This document shows, one piece after another, positions 25,030 through 33,638 of a DNA stretch of 50,730 nt (positions are counted from its first letter, which is position 1; each line of letters opens with the position of its first letter). The notes beneath the pieces are model-generated. The model was given only the letters and a program-made list of their open reading frames with translations, did no database searches and had not been told where the DNA came from. The position numbers were made by a program, and so were the translations under genes. The stretch is from Desulfobacterales bacterium (lineage in GTDB: Bacteria > Desulfobacterota > Desulfobacteria > Desulfobacterales > Desulfosalsimonadaceae): positions 1 to 50,730 of the forward strand of contig JAGXLR010000003.1 of NCBI GenBank assembly GCA_018334555.1, written 5' to 3'.

Positions 25030-26196
25030 CTATTTTACCAGCGTCCAGGTGCCGTTTTTGATCCGGACCATGACGAAGGCATCCGGATCCAGGCCGTTGT
25101 GATCGGCGGGGGTAAAATTGAAAACCCCGCTGACACCGACATGGCCTTTGATGTTTTCAAGATTTTTTCGGATCTGGCCACGGTCGCCGCCGGTGCCTTC
25201 AAGCGCTTTGGCCAAAAGGTTAACGGCGTCATATGCATAGCCGCCAAATCCCGAAACCGACGTATCGTACCGATTCTCATAGCCTTTGATATAGTCGGTC
25301 AAAACCCGCTTCTGAGGATCGCTTTCCGGCAGCAGATCGGCAACCAGGATTTTTCCGGTAGGCAGCAGGATATCCTCCGCGGCCTTGCCGGCCAGTTCGA
25401 TGAACTTGGGGGAGGCCACGCCATGGCTTTGATACAAGGGGATATCAATGCCTAACTGGTCTATGTTTTTGGCAACCACCGCCGGGCCGGGGTTGGTTCC
25501 CCAGCATATGATGGCATCGGGGCCTTCCTTTCGGATTTTGGTCAGCTGTGCGGTCATGTCCGAATCCTTGCCGCCGAATGTTTCCGAGCGGACCACCTGA
25601 AGCCCGAATTCCGGCGCCTGGTCAAGGAGCTGTTCTTTTCCGCTTTCCCCGAATGCATTTTCGACCGTGATAATGCCAAGGGCTTTCATTCCCTGATTCT
25701 TAATATGCTGATAAATCGAGGCGACCGCCAGTATATCGCTTTGTGCGGTTTTAAAGACCCAGGGCTTGACCGGCTCTACAATTTTATTGCCGGCGGCGCA
25801 GCTGATAAACGGGATTTCAGACTGCTGGACCCGGGGGATTACCGCCAGGGAGGTCGGCGTCCGGCTGGGGCCGATAATGGCGAGGACTCTATCCCTATTG
25901 ATAAGTTTGCTGACGCTCATTACGGCTTTTGACGGATCGCCCTCGGTATCATAGATCACCGCCTCTATCATGTGGCCGTCAATGCCGCCGTTATTGTTGA
26001 TTTGCTCGACCGCCATCTCCATGGATTTTTTTTCCGGGTCCCCCAGAAAGGATGCGGGCCCGGTGACAGAGAAGATGCCGCCGATTTTGTAATTTTTTTC
26101 CGCCGCGCCGCAAAACGCGGCGCTCGAAAAGACAAGGCACACGGCGGCAATAAAAACGGGCATCCAGTTTAATTTACATTTGGTGAGTGGGCGCAT
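25030..26196 (-). CDS. livK: ABC transporter substrate-binding protein, LivK type
   Basis: A 388-residue periplasmic solute-binding protein that delivers ligand to LivHMGF. The ATG at 26196 has AAGGAGGT seven bases upstream and gives a clean signal peptide (about residues 1-31, ending FCGAAEKN); the longer upstream frame is not credible. Mature features are KIGGIFSVTGPASFLGDPEKKSMEMAVEQINNNGGIDG, partly listed as GGIFSVTG and EQINNNGG, and the GPSRTPTS ligand-contact loop. Ligand identity cannot be read; the neighbouring paaK suggests an aromatic acid or amino acid. Confidence 0.9.
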   Translation of the reverse strand: MRPLTKCKLNWMPVFIAAVCLVFSSAAFCGAAEKNYKIGGIFSVTGPASFLGDPEKKSMEMAVEQINNNGGIDGHMIEAVIYDTEGDPSKAVMSVSKLINRDRVLAIIGPSRTPTSLAVIPRVQQSEIPFISCAAGNKIVEPVKPWVFKTAQSDILAVASIYQHIKNQGMKALGIITVENAFGESGKEQLLDQAPEFGLQVVRSETFGGKDSDMTAQLTKIRKEGPDAIICWGTNPGPAVVAKNIDQLGIDIPLYQSHGVASPKFIELAGKAAEDILLPTGKILVADLLPESDPQKRVLTDYIKGYENRYDTSVSGFGGYAYDAVNLLAKALEGTGGDRGQIRKNLENIKGHVGVSGVFNFTPADHNGLDPDAFVMVRIKNGTWTLVK

Positions 26197-26291
26197 GACA
26201 ATACCTCCTTTTTCGCGGGATTGAGGCGTAATAGCCGGCTGTCCGGGGCTCCGCAGGCTCGCCTGAGAGCCCCTTGATACCGCCTGAACGC

Positions 26292-26358
26292 GTGTCCGTC
26301 CATAAATGAGATAATTTGAGCCTGCCACAGAAATTATCAGCCGTTTATGGATGGGCGC
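26292..26358. repeat. family E palindrome between ACT gene and livK
   Basis: GTGTCCGTCCATAAATG on the left pairs with CGTTTATGGATGGGCGC on the right, with ATAATTT/AAATTAT extending the stem. The element lies in the 175-bp gap between the ACT gene and livK, within the operon, so it may influence read-through or mRNA processing. Half-sites occur at 19045, 19524 and 30577. Confidence 0.65.
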
Positions 26359-26371
26359 TAACCATCTTCAG

Positions 26372-26803
26372 CTACATGGTATATAGCTTGCTGCCGCTGA
26401 TGACGGTGATATTATGTTTTTCGAGCACTGAAATGGCCTGCTCGAGTTGGTCAAAACGAAAGATCATGATCGCTTTGTCGCCGCTTTGCTGGACGAACGC
26501 ATACATATATTCGACATTGATATTGGCCTGGGTCAGGGTGTCGAGGATATAATGCAGACCGCCCGGTCGGTCGTCGACTTCCACGGCGATCACATGGGTG
26601 ATGCGTACGGTGAAGCCGGCCGCCTTCATGGCTTCCTCGGCCTTTGCATTGTCGTCGACGATCAGCCTTAGCACCCCGAAATCCGTCGTATCAGCCAGTG
26701 ATAAGGCCCGGATGTTGACGCCGGCCTCAGCCAGTATCCCGGTTACCTCAGAGATTCGACCGGCCTTGTTTTCCAGAAAAATCGAAATTTGCTCGGCTTT
26801 CAT
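26372..26803 (-). CDS. tandem ACT-domain protein
   Basis: A 143-residue protein consisting of two ACT domains (about residues 3-70 and 72-140). ACT domains bind amino acids or related ligands at dimer interfaces. The first begins [19 protein letters not shown] and the second [20 protein letters not shown], each with the conserved glycine at the ligand loop (NKAGR, DRPGG). There is no catalytic or DNA-binding domain. The ATG at 26803 has TAAGGAGGG upstream. It lies between paaK and livK, an arrangement I recall from other anaerobes, so it probably senses the amino acid or aryl acid handled by the operon. Confidence 0.85.
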   Translation of the reverse strand: MKAEQISIFLENKAGRISEVTGILAEAGVNIRALSLADTTDFGVLRLIVDDNAKAEEAMKAAGFTVRITHVIAVEVDDRPGGLHYILDTLTQANINVEYMYAFVQQSGDKAIMIFRFDQLEQAISVLEKHNITVISGSKLYTM

Positions 26804-26875
26804 GGCTCCCTCCTTATTAAGGCCCACGATTGAAAGGTATGTCGTGTTTTATTCATCTGATTTTTAGCGTTTTGT

Positions 26876-28177
26876 CTAGAAGCTTCGATTATCAATCACC
26901 CGTGCGGCTTTTCCCTGGCTTCGTTCGATGGATTTGGGCTCTGCAAGTTTTACCTTGGCGGATATGCCCAGGTATTCCCTGATTTCTTTTTCGATGGTCT
27001 GGGCAAACTGTTGAAGGCCTTTTACTTCATCCGAAAAAGCCTCTTTACTGACTTCCACGAAAACGGTGAGGGTGTCAAGGTTCTCCTCCCGGTCGACAAT
27101 CAATTGGTAATGGGGCTCGACGCCTTCGATCTGCATGAGCACGCTTTCGATCTGAGATGGAAATACGTTCACCCCTCTGATGATCAGCATATCATCTGTC
27201 CGCCCGGAGATTTTACTCATACGATAATGCGTCCGCCCGCATATGCAGGGTTCCACATTGAGTGACGTGACATCCCGGGTCCGGTATCGAATCACCGGAA
27301 ATGCCTCTTTTGTAAGAGAGGTAATGACCAGTTCTCCGGTTTCTCCATACGGAAGCACCTCGCCGGTTTCGGGGTCGATGATTTCCGGTATAAAATGGTC
27401 TTCAAAGATATGGAGGCCATTCTGTGCCTCATGGCATTCGATGGCAACGCCAGGCCCAATGATTTCGCTTAATCCATAGACGTCAATGGCGGTCAGTCCG
27501 AGTTTGTTTTCAATCTCGTGGCGCATGTCTTCAGTCCAGGGCTCAGCGCCGAAAATGCCGCTTTTAAATTTTAAATCCCGAAAGGAAACGCCCTCCTCTT
27601 CTGCAGCTTCCGCCAGATGTAGCGCGTATGAGGGGGTGCACGTAAGAATAGTCGGCCCGAAGTCCCTCATGATGATGACCTGCCTTTTGGTGTTCCCGCC
27701 GGAAACCGGTATCACTGACGCGCCCAGTTTTTCCGCACCATAATGGGCGCCTAAGCCGCCAGTGAAAAGTCCGTATCCGTAAGCGTTATGGATGATATCG
27801 CCCCGGGAGGCGCCACCGGATGCCAGAGACCGGGCCATGAGCTCGGCCCATGTATTGATATCCCGGGCCGTGTATCCAACTACCGTAGGTTTGCCGGTAG
27901 TACCCGAGGATGCGTGGATGCGAACCACGTTTTCCATGGGCACCGCAAACATGCCGAACGGGTAATTATCCCGCAGGTCCTGTTTCATGGTAAAGGGCAG
28001 CCGCCTCAAATCATCCAGTGATTTCACATCTCCGGGCAGTACGCCGGCCTCATCAAATTTTTTCCGATAAAAGGGGACCGTCGCATAAACCCTTGATAAT
28101 GTGGTTTGAAGCCGTCTAAGCTGGATGGATTCAAGGGCCTCCCGTGGCATGGTTTCATATTCGATATCGAAGATCAT
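26876..28177 (-). CDS. paaK: phenylacetate-CoA ligase family
   Basis: A 433-residue ATP-dependent aryl-CoA ligase that activates phenylacetate or a related aryl acid (for example indoleacetate) to its CoA thioester. The A3 motif [14 protein letters not shown] is intact near residue 90, [14 protein letters not shown] is the central motif, [10 protein letters not shown] the A8 region, and [12 protein letters not shown] carries the C-terminal catalytic lysine. The length matches PaaK. The ATG at 28177 follows AGGAGG seven bases upstream. It is the first structural gene after the 275-nt leader and is followed by the ACT gene and livKHMGF. Confidence 0.9.
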   Translation of the reverse strand: MIFDIEYETMPREALESIQLRRLQTTLSRVYATVPFYRKKFDEAGVLPGDVKSLDDLRRLPFTMKQDLRDNYPFGMFAVPMENVVRIHASSGTTGKPTVVGYTARDINTWAELMARSLASGGASRGDIIHNAYGYGLFTGGLGAHYGAEKLGASVIPVSGGNTKRQVIIMRDFGPTILTCTPSYALHLAEAAEEEGVSFRDLKFKSGIFGAEPWTEDMRHEIENKLGLTAIDVYGLSEIIGPGVAIECHEAQNGLHIFEDHFIPEIIDPETGEVLPYGETGELVITSLTKEAFPVIRYRTRDVTSLNVEPCICGRTHYRMSKISGRTDDMLIIRGVNVFPSQIESVLMQIEGVEPHYQLIVDREENLDTLTVFVEVSKEAFSDEVKGLQQFAQTIEKEIREYLGISAKVKLAEPKSIERSQGKAARVIDNRSF

Positions 28178-28220
28178 CCTTACCCCTCCTGTCATTTTAC
28201 GGCGTTTTCATATGTGATGG

Positions 28221-28262
28221 CAAAATAAAAAAGGCTGCGGAGTTTTTTTACCCCACAGCCTT
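28221..28262 (-). terminator. intrinsic terminator T2 in paaK leader
   Basis: Read on the minus strand: AAGGCTGTGGGGT, an A-rich loop, ACTCCGCAGCCTT, then TTTTATTTTG. The stem is about 13 bp including G-U pairs. It lies 44-85 bp upstream of the paaK start, inside the leader, so it can either insulate the operon or act as an attenuator. Confidence 0.85.
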
Positions 28263-28305
28263 AAAAAATAAAACCATGGAGCCATTTGCCGTCTCCCCAT
28301 GGTTT
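28262..28305 (-). terminator. terminator-like hairpin T1 in paaK leader
   Basis: Minus strand AAACCATGGGGAG pairs with CTCCATGGTTT across an 11-nt loop and is followed by TATTTTTTAA. The left arm can alternatively pair with an upstream CTTCCCATGG at 28345-28354, giving mutually exclusive structures. Confidence 0.7.
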
Positions 28306-28324
28306 GTATGCGTGCCAAGCCCGT

Positions 28325-28381
28325 TTATATGTTTCGTCGCTGGTCCATGGGAAGACTAGTGAAAAAAGAAATAGTTCCCAT
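28325..28381 (-). CDS. possible leader peptide (18 codons) with Phe-Phe
   Basis: A short frame ATG...TAA encodes MGTISFFTSLPMDQRRNI within the paaK leader. The paired codons TTT TTC fall just before the CTTCCCATGG segment that can pair with the left arm of hairpin T1. This recalls amino acid attenuation leaders. No strong ribosome site is seen, and short frames arise by chance, so this is tentative. Confidence 0.3.
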   Translation of the reverse strand: MGTISFFTSLPMDQRRNI

Positions 28382-28459
28382 CACCAGCAAAGGAACCGCA
28401 TTGTGGATTCATATTCTAACTGTTCCCGAGTTGCACTGGAGTTTTTAAAAAATTATGGA

Positions 28460-28488
28460 TTTCTAACCAATGCCATTGGGTTTGTCAA
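28460..28488 (-). promoter_or_regulatory. sigma-70-type promoter for paaK/liv operon
   Basis: On the minus strand a consensus TTGACA (28483-28488) is followed after 17 bp by TAGAAA (28460-28465). It lies 12 bp past the stop of the enoyl-CoA hydratase gene and would give a leader of about 275 nt before paaK. Confidence 0.65.
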
Positions 28489-28500
28489 GCAAAAAATCGC

Positions 28501-29292
28501 TTATCCCTTCAAATTTCCTTTAAAATTCGGTTTGCCCTTTTCAAGAAACGCGGTCGTCCCCTCACGGGCATCTTCGCTGGCCATGCACAGCCCGAAGGCA
28601 TCGATTTCAATACTGCAGCCCGTCGCCAGATCCACATCCGCCCCTTTATTAACCGCATGCTTGGCGGCGTTTAGGGATACCTTTCCTTTTTGGGCGATAC
28701 TTTTTGCTGTCTTATTCGTTTCCTCGAGAAGGCTTGCCTGCGGGATGACTTTATTCACAACCCCAAGTCCACGAGCCTCTTCTGCAGAGATGGTCTTGCC
28801 GGTAAAAATCATCTCTTTGGCTATATTCCTGCCTACAATTCGGACCAAGCGCTGTGTCCCGCCGAATCCGGGGATGAGGCCGAGCGTGATCTCGGGAAGA
28901 CCGAATTTGGCATTTTCCGAGGCATAAATAAAATCGCAGGCAAGCGCAAGCTCGAGCCCGCCGCCCAGCGCAAATCCATTAACCGCTGCAATAACGGGTA
29001 TCGGCAGTTCCTGAAGCTTGCCCATGCAATCATGGCCCGTTTTGCTGAAATATTTGCCTTGCAGGGCGTTTAATTCAGCAAGCTCGGAAATATCGGCGCC
29101 CGCTACAAATGCCTTTTCCCCGGCGCCGGTGATGATAAGTACCCGGATACCTTCATTTTTTGAAATATCCTCGAGCAGGGGGGTTAGCTCACCAAAGACC
29201 TCCGTGTTAAGCGCATTTAAGGATTTCGGACGGTTGATAGTAATTGTGGCGATGCCTTCCGCTTCTTCAAAAATAATCGTATTGTAGGACAT
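28501..29292 (-). CDS. enoyl-CoA hydratase/crotonase family protein
   Basis: A 263-residue crotonase-fold enzyme, most likely a short-chain enoyl-CoA hydratase adding water to a 2-enoyl-CoA. The oxyanion-hole motifs FVAGADISEL and NGFALGGGLELAL are present, with the catalytic glutamates in GGGLELAL and in LPEITLGLIPGFGGTQRL. The length is typical. It is upstream of the paaK leader on the same strand, but a fresh promoter separates them. It fits butyryl/crotonyl-CoA or aryl acid beta-oxidation in an anaerobe; the substrate is not determined. Confidence 0.9.
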   Translation of the reverse strand: MSYNTIIFEEAEGIATITINRPKSLNALNTEVFGELTPLLEDISKNEGIRVLIITGAGEKAFVAGADISELAELNALQGKYFSKTGHDCMGKLQELPIPVIAAVNGFALGGGLELALACDFIYASENAKFGLPEITLGLIPGFGGTQRLVRIVGRNIAKEMIFTGKTISAEEARGLGVVNKVIPQASLLEETNKTAKSIAQKGKVSLNAAKHAVNKGADVDLATGCSIEIDAFGLCMASEDAREGTTAFLEKGKPNFKGNLKG

Positions 29293-29410
29293 AAAGGCCT
29301 CCCTGAAATAGTTTTAGGATTGTTTCGCAGGTCGCTTTCCAACCGGATGAACTCCCTTGATCCTATTTATAAAGCACTTTTAAAAATGGTAAATAATTTT
29401 TTTGTTTTTA

Positions 29411-29438
29411 TTGACTCATAATTTTTATTTATCATAAT
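29411..29438 (+). promoter_or_regulatory. possible promoter for methyltransferase gene
   Basis: TTGACT (29411-29416), a 16-bp spacer and CATAAT (29433-29438) lie in a very AT-rich divergent intergenic region, 61 bp upstream of the ATG. Confidence 0.45.
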
Positions 29439-29499
29439 GTCATTATTTTTATTTATGCAGCAAAGGGATGTATTCAGAAGATGGAGAACGGGGTTTTAG

Positions 29500-30120
29500 A
29501 TGGATGAATCATCGATTATAAATACATACAGGCGGTTTTCAGGGGCGTATGATAGAATTTTCGGCCGTATTTTTGAACAGGGCCGCAAAGAAGTGGTCGG
29601 AAGGATGAGCTGCCGCAACGGTGACCGAATACTGGAGGTGGGAATCGGCACCGGTTTGGCGCTCAACTACTATCCGTTTTTCACCCAGGTGTATGGCATC
29701 GATATTTCACCGCATATGTTGGCCGTCGCCCGGCGGCATATTGAACAGGCGGGGTTAAAAAACATTTCTCTTTCACTCATGGATGCCCAGAAAATCTGTT
29801 TCCCGGATAATTTTTTTGATAAGATTTCGGCCATGTATGTGGCAACCGTTGTTCCCGATCCCCAGGTGATGATGGATGAAATCAAACGCGTCTCTAAACC
29901 CGGGGGGGATATATTTATCCTGAATCATTTCAGCAACTCCCATCTCGTGCCGGGACTTATCGAGACCATGCTGACGCCGCTTCAAAAATACCTCGGGTTC
30001 CGTCCCCGATTTTCAAAGGATCGTTTTATTGCGGACAACGCGCTCGATATAGTGGAGTCGATGCCTGTGAACCTGCTGGGGTACTGGACGCTCATCCATG
30101 CCAAAAACTCTAAGCCCTGA
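29500..30120 (+). CDS. PmtA-like class I SAM methyltransferase
   Basis: A 206-residue methyltransferase resembling the Rhodobacter-type phosphatidylethanolamine N-methyltransferase in length and motifs. SAM motif I is ILEVGIGTGLALNYYP (about residues 43-58), followed by YGIDISPHMLAVARRH, then DAQKICFPDNFFDKI, and ATVVPDPQVMMDEIKRVSKPGG, which is characteristic of that group. If so, it would methylate PE towards phosphatidylcholine at the membrane face. A general class I methyltransferase role is secure; the lipid role is inferred from recalled resemblance. GGAG lies 16 bp before the ATG at 29500. Confidence 0.75.
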   Translation: MDESSIINTYRRFSGAYDRIFGRIFEQGRKEVVGRMSCRNGDRILEVGIGTGLALNYYPFFTQVYGIDISPHMLAVARRHIEQAGLKNISLSLMDAQKICFPDNFFDKISAMYVATVVPDPQVMMDEIKRVSKPGGDIFILNHFSNSHLVPGLIETMLTPLQKYLGFRPRFSKDRFIADNALDIVESMPVNLLGYWTLIHAKNSKP

Positions 30121-30312
30121 AAAATTATTCTGTTGGTTCGCCCGGCCCCTTTTGGCCCTGCCGTTCTGTCGCTTTTAGGTTACGAAAACTCATCGCCTTT
30201 AAATGGGGCCGTGCCTATTAGCGCCCCGGGGCCGTTTACATCTTGTTGACAATCTTGTCGATGGGGTTTGAATTATGCCTTTGTTCATGCTATATTATAA
30301 TATTATCTAAAC

Positions 30313-30388
30313 TGAGCGTTTCAATTTTTTGAAGATTTAATTTTTATTTTATTTTTAGGATATTGAATCATTTTTTAATCAAAAAATT
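30313..30388 (+). repeat. family C AT-rich repeat, copy 1
   Basis: A 76-nt AT-rich block starting TGAGCGTTTCAATTTTTTGA and ending AATCAAAAAATTT. It is the reverse complement of 37985-38060 with about three mismatches. Confidence 0.85.
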
Positions 30389-30407
30389 TGAAACCCTCCG
30401 GGATTTC

Positions 30408-30495
30408 CAATTTCACCGCATCTACTGCGTCAAATGATGTCTCGCATAGGCAACTATCGCTCGACATCATTTTCATTGTATCTGCGGTAAACTTG
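30408..30495. repeat. family F imperfect palindrome
   Basis: Two arms of 42 nt around a 4-nt centre. CACCGCATCTAC and AAATGATGTC on the left match the inverted GTATCTGCGGTAA and GACATCATTT on the right. It would form a long hairpin. No gene is seen in this 500-bp region between the methyltransferase and the tRNA. Confidence 0.6.
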
Positions 30496-30545
30496 AAAAT
30501 CGCTCAATTTAGGATTAAAAAATTGATTCGGCAGCTTTGCCCAGC

Positions 30546-30589
30546 GCCCGTCCATGATTACGCCGTGAATACGCCGTTTATGGACGGGC
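30546..30589. repeat. family E-type palindrome upstream of tRNA region
   Basis: A perfect 10-bp inverted repeat, GCCCGTCCAT and ATGGACGGGC, separated by 24 nt that contain two ACGCCGT blocks. The right arm extends to the family E half-site TTTATGGACGGGCAC. It lies just 3' of the minus-strand tRNA gene. Confidence 0.6.
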
Positions 30590-30621
30590 ACTATTTGAGG
30601 TGATTCGTATATTGATTTTAC

Positions 30622-30698
<77 letters not shown>

Positions 30699-30831
30699 AT
30701 CGCATAAACTCAAATTAATCTATTTAGCACGCTTGGCAAGTTTTGTCTATATCAAAAAACGCCCCGCGTAATCCGGGCATAGGGATAGACCGAGCGTCTT
30801 ATATATAATCCATTCGATTTAGAGTAAAATA

Positions 30832-31836
30832 ATGGCAGATACCAAAAAGAAAACCTCAAAGGAAGAGGACAACGATAAAGCGGTGGCCGAAACCCTTGAC
30901 GGGGTGCTGGAAGAAACCGAAGTGCAGCAAAAAGAGGCCAAAAATAAGGCGGCCACTGTAGAGCGCGACAAAAGCCTGGTTGAGTATGATCCCCTCCAGC
31001 GATATCTTGCTGAAATCAATCAATACCGCCTGTTAACCAGGGAGGAAGAGATCGACCTGGGCAAGCGTATCCGCGAAAATGGGGACAAAGAGGCCGCCTA
31101 TACGCTGGCAACGGCCAACCTGAGGCTGGTCGTCAAAATCGCGCTGGAGTTCCAGCGCGTATGGATGCAGAATCTGCTGGATTTAATCCAGGAAGGCAAT
31201 ATCGGGCTCATGCATGCCGTACAGAAGTTTGATCCATACAAGAATGTCAAGTTTTCATATTACGCCTCCTTTTGGATCAAGGCCTATATCCTAAAGTTCA
31301 TCATGGACAACTGGCGGCTCGTAAAGATCGGCACCACGCAGGGTCAGCGGAAGCTGTTTTTCAAGCTGAAGAAGGAGAAACAGAGTTTGATCGACCAGGG
31401 ATTTATTCCTCAGCCCAAACTGCTTTCCGATCGTCTGGGGGTGTCGGAGCAGGAAATCAACGAAATGGACCAGCGGTTGGACGGATGGGATCTTTCCCTG
31501 GATGAGCCGCTGAAGGACGATTCGGATACGGAGCGCGGCGAGTTTTTTAGCTCGAATGCGGAGTCCGTGGAAAACCAGATGGCCAAAAAAGAGGTCGAAG
31601 GCCTGCTGAAGGAAAAAGTCGCCGAGTTCAGGCAGCAGTTATCGCCGCGGGAACTCGAGATATTCGACAAGCGCATTTTTACAGATACCCCCCAGACCCT
31701 TCAGGATATCGGGGACAAATATGATATTTCCAGGGAGCGGGTCCGGCAGCTGGAAAAAAATATCGTCAAAAAGATGAGAGCCTTCTTTGAACGGGAGATA
31801 CCGGATTTCGCGTCTATGAATACGACAGACAGCTGA
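30832..31836 (+). CDS. rpoH: RNA polymerase sigma-32 family factor
   Basis: A 334-residue alternative sigma factor of the heat-shock RpoH type. After a charged 45-residue extension, region 1.2 is DPLQRYLAEINQYRLLTREEEIDL in style, region 2 includes NLRLVVKIALEFQR and LLDLIQEGNIGLMHAVQKFDP, and the RpoH-box-like sequence GTTQGQRKLFFKLKKEKQ (QRKLFFKL) follows. Region 4 is PQTLQDIGDKYDISRERVRQLEK. The N-terminal extension and the SYYASFWIKAYI segment are somewhat longer or different from E. coli, as in other deltaproteobacterial homologues. Only 18-21 bp separate it from the TPR lipoprotein gene, so the two are likely co-transcribed. A TATATAAT lies about 30 bp upstream. Confidence 0.9.
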   Translation: MADTKKKTSKEEDNDKAVAETLDGVLEETEVQQKEAKNKAATVERDKSLVEYDPLQRYLAEINQYRLLTREEEIDLGKRIRENGDKEAAYTLATANLRLVVKIALEFQRVWMQNLLDLIQEGNIGLMHAVQKFDPYKNVKFSYYASFWIKAYILKFIMDNWRLVKIGTTQGQRKLFFKLKKEKQSLIDQGFIPQPKLLSDRLGVSEQEINEMDQRLDGWDLSLDEPLKDDSDTERGEFFSSNAESVENQMAKKEVEGLLKEKVAEFRQQLSPRELEIFDKRIFTDTPQTLQDIGDKYDISRERVRQLEKNIVKKMRAFFEREIPDFASMNTTDS

Positions 31837-31857
31837 AGGCGGGGTAGAGAATAATTG

Positions 31858-33633
31858 ATGGAAGCATTAATGCAGTTAAAAACGCATCGGATAATCAGTT
31901 GGCTGGCAATGCTGGCCTTAGCGACAGGGGTATTGAGCGGCGGATGCGCCATCCAGTCGGCTGAAAAAAAGACGGCGCCGGCGCCCGAGACAGAGCCACA
32001 GGGAGAACAGCCATCCGAAGTTGAGGCTAAGCCGCCGGCAAACAGCTATTATTACTATATCGAGGCCCAGCTACAGAGGCGCCGGGGGCATATAGACGCG
32101 GCCATTGAATACCTTGAAGCGGCCGTCAGCGCCGACCCGAGCGCTGTTTATCTGAAAAAAGAGCTCGTCGTTTTATACCTGCATAAGAAAAACTATCAAA
32201 AAGCGCTTGAAATAGCGGAAAAGATCCTGGATACCGAACCCAAATCCCCGGATATCCTCATTATGAAGGCTTCTATCCTACGGGCGCTGGATTCGAAGGC
32301 GGATATCATCCCGATCTATGAAAAGGTCCTCTCCATTGATCCAAAGCGCCAGCAGGTATACAATATACTGGGCAAGCTTTACATGGATGCCGGAAAACTT
32401 GATAAGGCCGCCGAAGTTTTCCGGCAAATGCTCGAACATTTTCCGGAGGCCTATGTCGGCTATTTCTATCTTGGAAAGATTCATGCCGAAAAGGACAATT
32501 TTAAAAAGGCTGAATCCGAGTTTAAAAAAACCATTGAACTGACCCCTTCTTTGAATCAGCCGCGCTGGGAGCTGATTAAGCTCTACAAGGCCAAAAATAT
32601 GGGGCAAAAGGTTATCGCCCTCTACGAGGCGATTCTTGAGCGAAACCCCGACAATGCGGTTGCGGCCATTGAGCTGAGCCTTGCCTACTATGAACATTTC
32701 AAAACCCAGGCGGCGGACGAGCTTTTATCCGATTTGGGCCGCCGCAGTGTGGATCAGCCCGGTATAATTCGAACAGTTATCCAGCGCCTGATTTTTAAAG
32801 AAAGGTATGATGAGGCGCTGACCGTGCTTCAAGGAATGCTTGCCGGGGCGCCGAATCATCCCGGGCTCCACTATGCAAAAGGCGTTGTTTACTATAGCCT
32901 CGATAAAAACGAAAAGGCCAGGAGCGCATTCGATGCGGTGACGCCGGAATCCAGTTTTTATCCAAATGCGGCTATTCATCGGGCGATTATCTCCTATCAG
33001 CAAAAAAAGCTGGATCAGGCCGTTGATGTTTTACAGGGGGCGTTGGAAACGGTTGACGACGAGGAAAAGGTTAAAATTATTCCCTATCTGAGCTCTTTTT
33101 ACAAGGAAGAGGGGGAACTGGATGCTGCCGAGGCCCTGCTAAAGAAGGGGCTCAAAATTGAACCGAAAAATACGGAGCTCTGCTTCGAACTGGGCGTGCT
33201 CTATGATAAAAAGGGCCGGACGGATGCGGCGATCGAACAAATGAAGCGGGTAATCGAATTGGATCCGGACCATGCGGACGCTTTGAACTACCTCGGCTAT
33301 ACATATGCGGATCAGGGCATCCACCTGGAAAAAGCGGAAGAGCTGGTCAGAAAGGCTTTGAAACATAAGCCGGAAAATGGCTATATCATCGACAGCCTGG
33401 GTTGGGTCTATTACAAAAAAGGGGTGTTTGAAAAGGCGGCCGAGTATATTGAAAAGGCCGCCCGGCTGATCCCGGACGACCCCGTCGTGCTGGAGCATTT
33501 AGGGGATGTGTATGACAAGCTGGGCAAGCCTCAAAAAGCCCTTGATACCTATCAACGGGCCCTTGAAAAGAAAGCTGAAAATGCCGATTCGCTTGAAAGC
33601 AAAATCGAGGCTTTAAGGGAAAACGGATTATAA
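31858..33633 (+). CDS. TPR-repeat lipoprotein
   Basis: A 591-residue predicted lipoprotein with lipobox LSGGC near residue 30, a short acidic proline-rich linker and then about a dozen tetratricopeptide repeats. Typical repeat sequences include YLEAAVSADPSAVYLKKEL, AAEVFRQMLEHFPEAY and ALNYLGYTYADQGIHLEKAE. TPR lipoproteins of this size serve as scaffolds for envelope assembly, often at the inner face of the outer membrane. The specific partners are unknown. The ATG at 31858 follows a TTG and has only a weak ribosome site; an ATG at 31870 is possible. It is directly followed (5 bp) by the LolB-like lipoprotein gene, which supports an outer-membrane role. Confidence 0.85.
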   Translation: MEALMQLKTHRIISWLAMLALATGVLSGGCAIQSAEKKTAPAPETEPQGEQPSEVEAKPPANSYYYYIEAQLQRRRGHIDAAIEYLEAAVSADPSAVYLKKELVVLYLHKKNYQKALEIAEKILDTEPKSPDILIMKASILRALDSKADIIPIYEKVLSIDPKRQQVYNILGKLYMDAGKLDKAAEVFRQMLEHFPEAYVGYFYLGKIHAEKDNFKKAESEFKKTIELTPSLNQPRWELIKLYKAKNMGQKVIALYEAILERNPDNAVAAIELSLAYYEHFKTQAADELLSDLGRRSVDQPGIIRTVIQRLIFKERYDEALTVLQGMLAGAPNHPGLHYAKGVVYYSLDKNEKARSAFDAVTPESSFYPNAAIHRAIISYQQKKLDQAVDVLQGALETVDDEEKVKIIPYLSSFYKEEGELDAAEALLKKGLKIEPKNTELCFELGVLYDKKGRTDAAIEQMKRVIELDPDHADALNYLGYTYADQGIHLEKAEELVRKALKHKPENGYIIDSLGWVYYKKGVFEKAAEYIEKAARLIPDDPVVLEHLGDVYDKLGKPQKALDTYQRALEKKAENADSLESKIEALRENGL

Positions 33634-33638
33634 GCTGT

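Noticed and set aside
26197-26328. Upstream extension of livK
   Set aside because: The ATG at 26196 has an AAGGAGGT site and a complete signal peptide; the upstream part overlaps a palindrome and has no signal.
30388-30603. 71-residue ORF on the plus strand near the tRNA
   Set aside because: It lies entirely in palindromic repeats and lacks a ribosome site.
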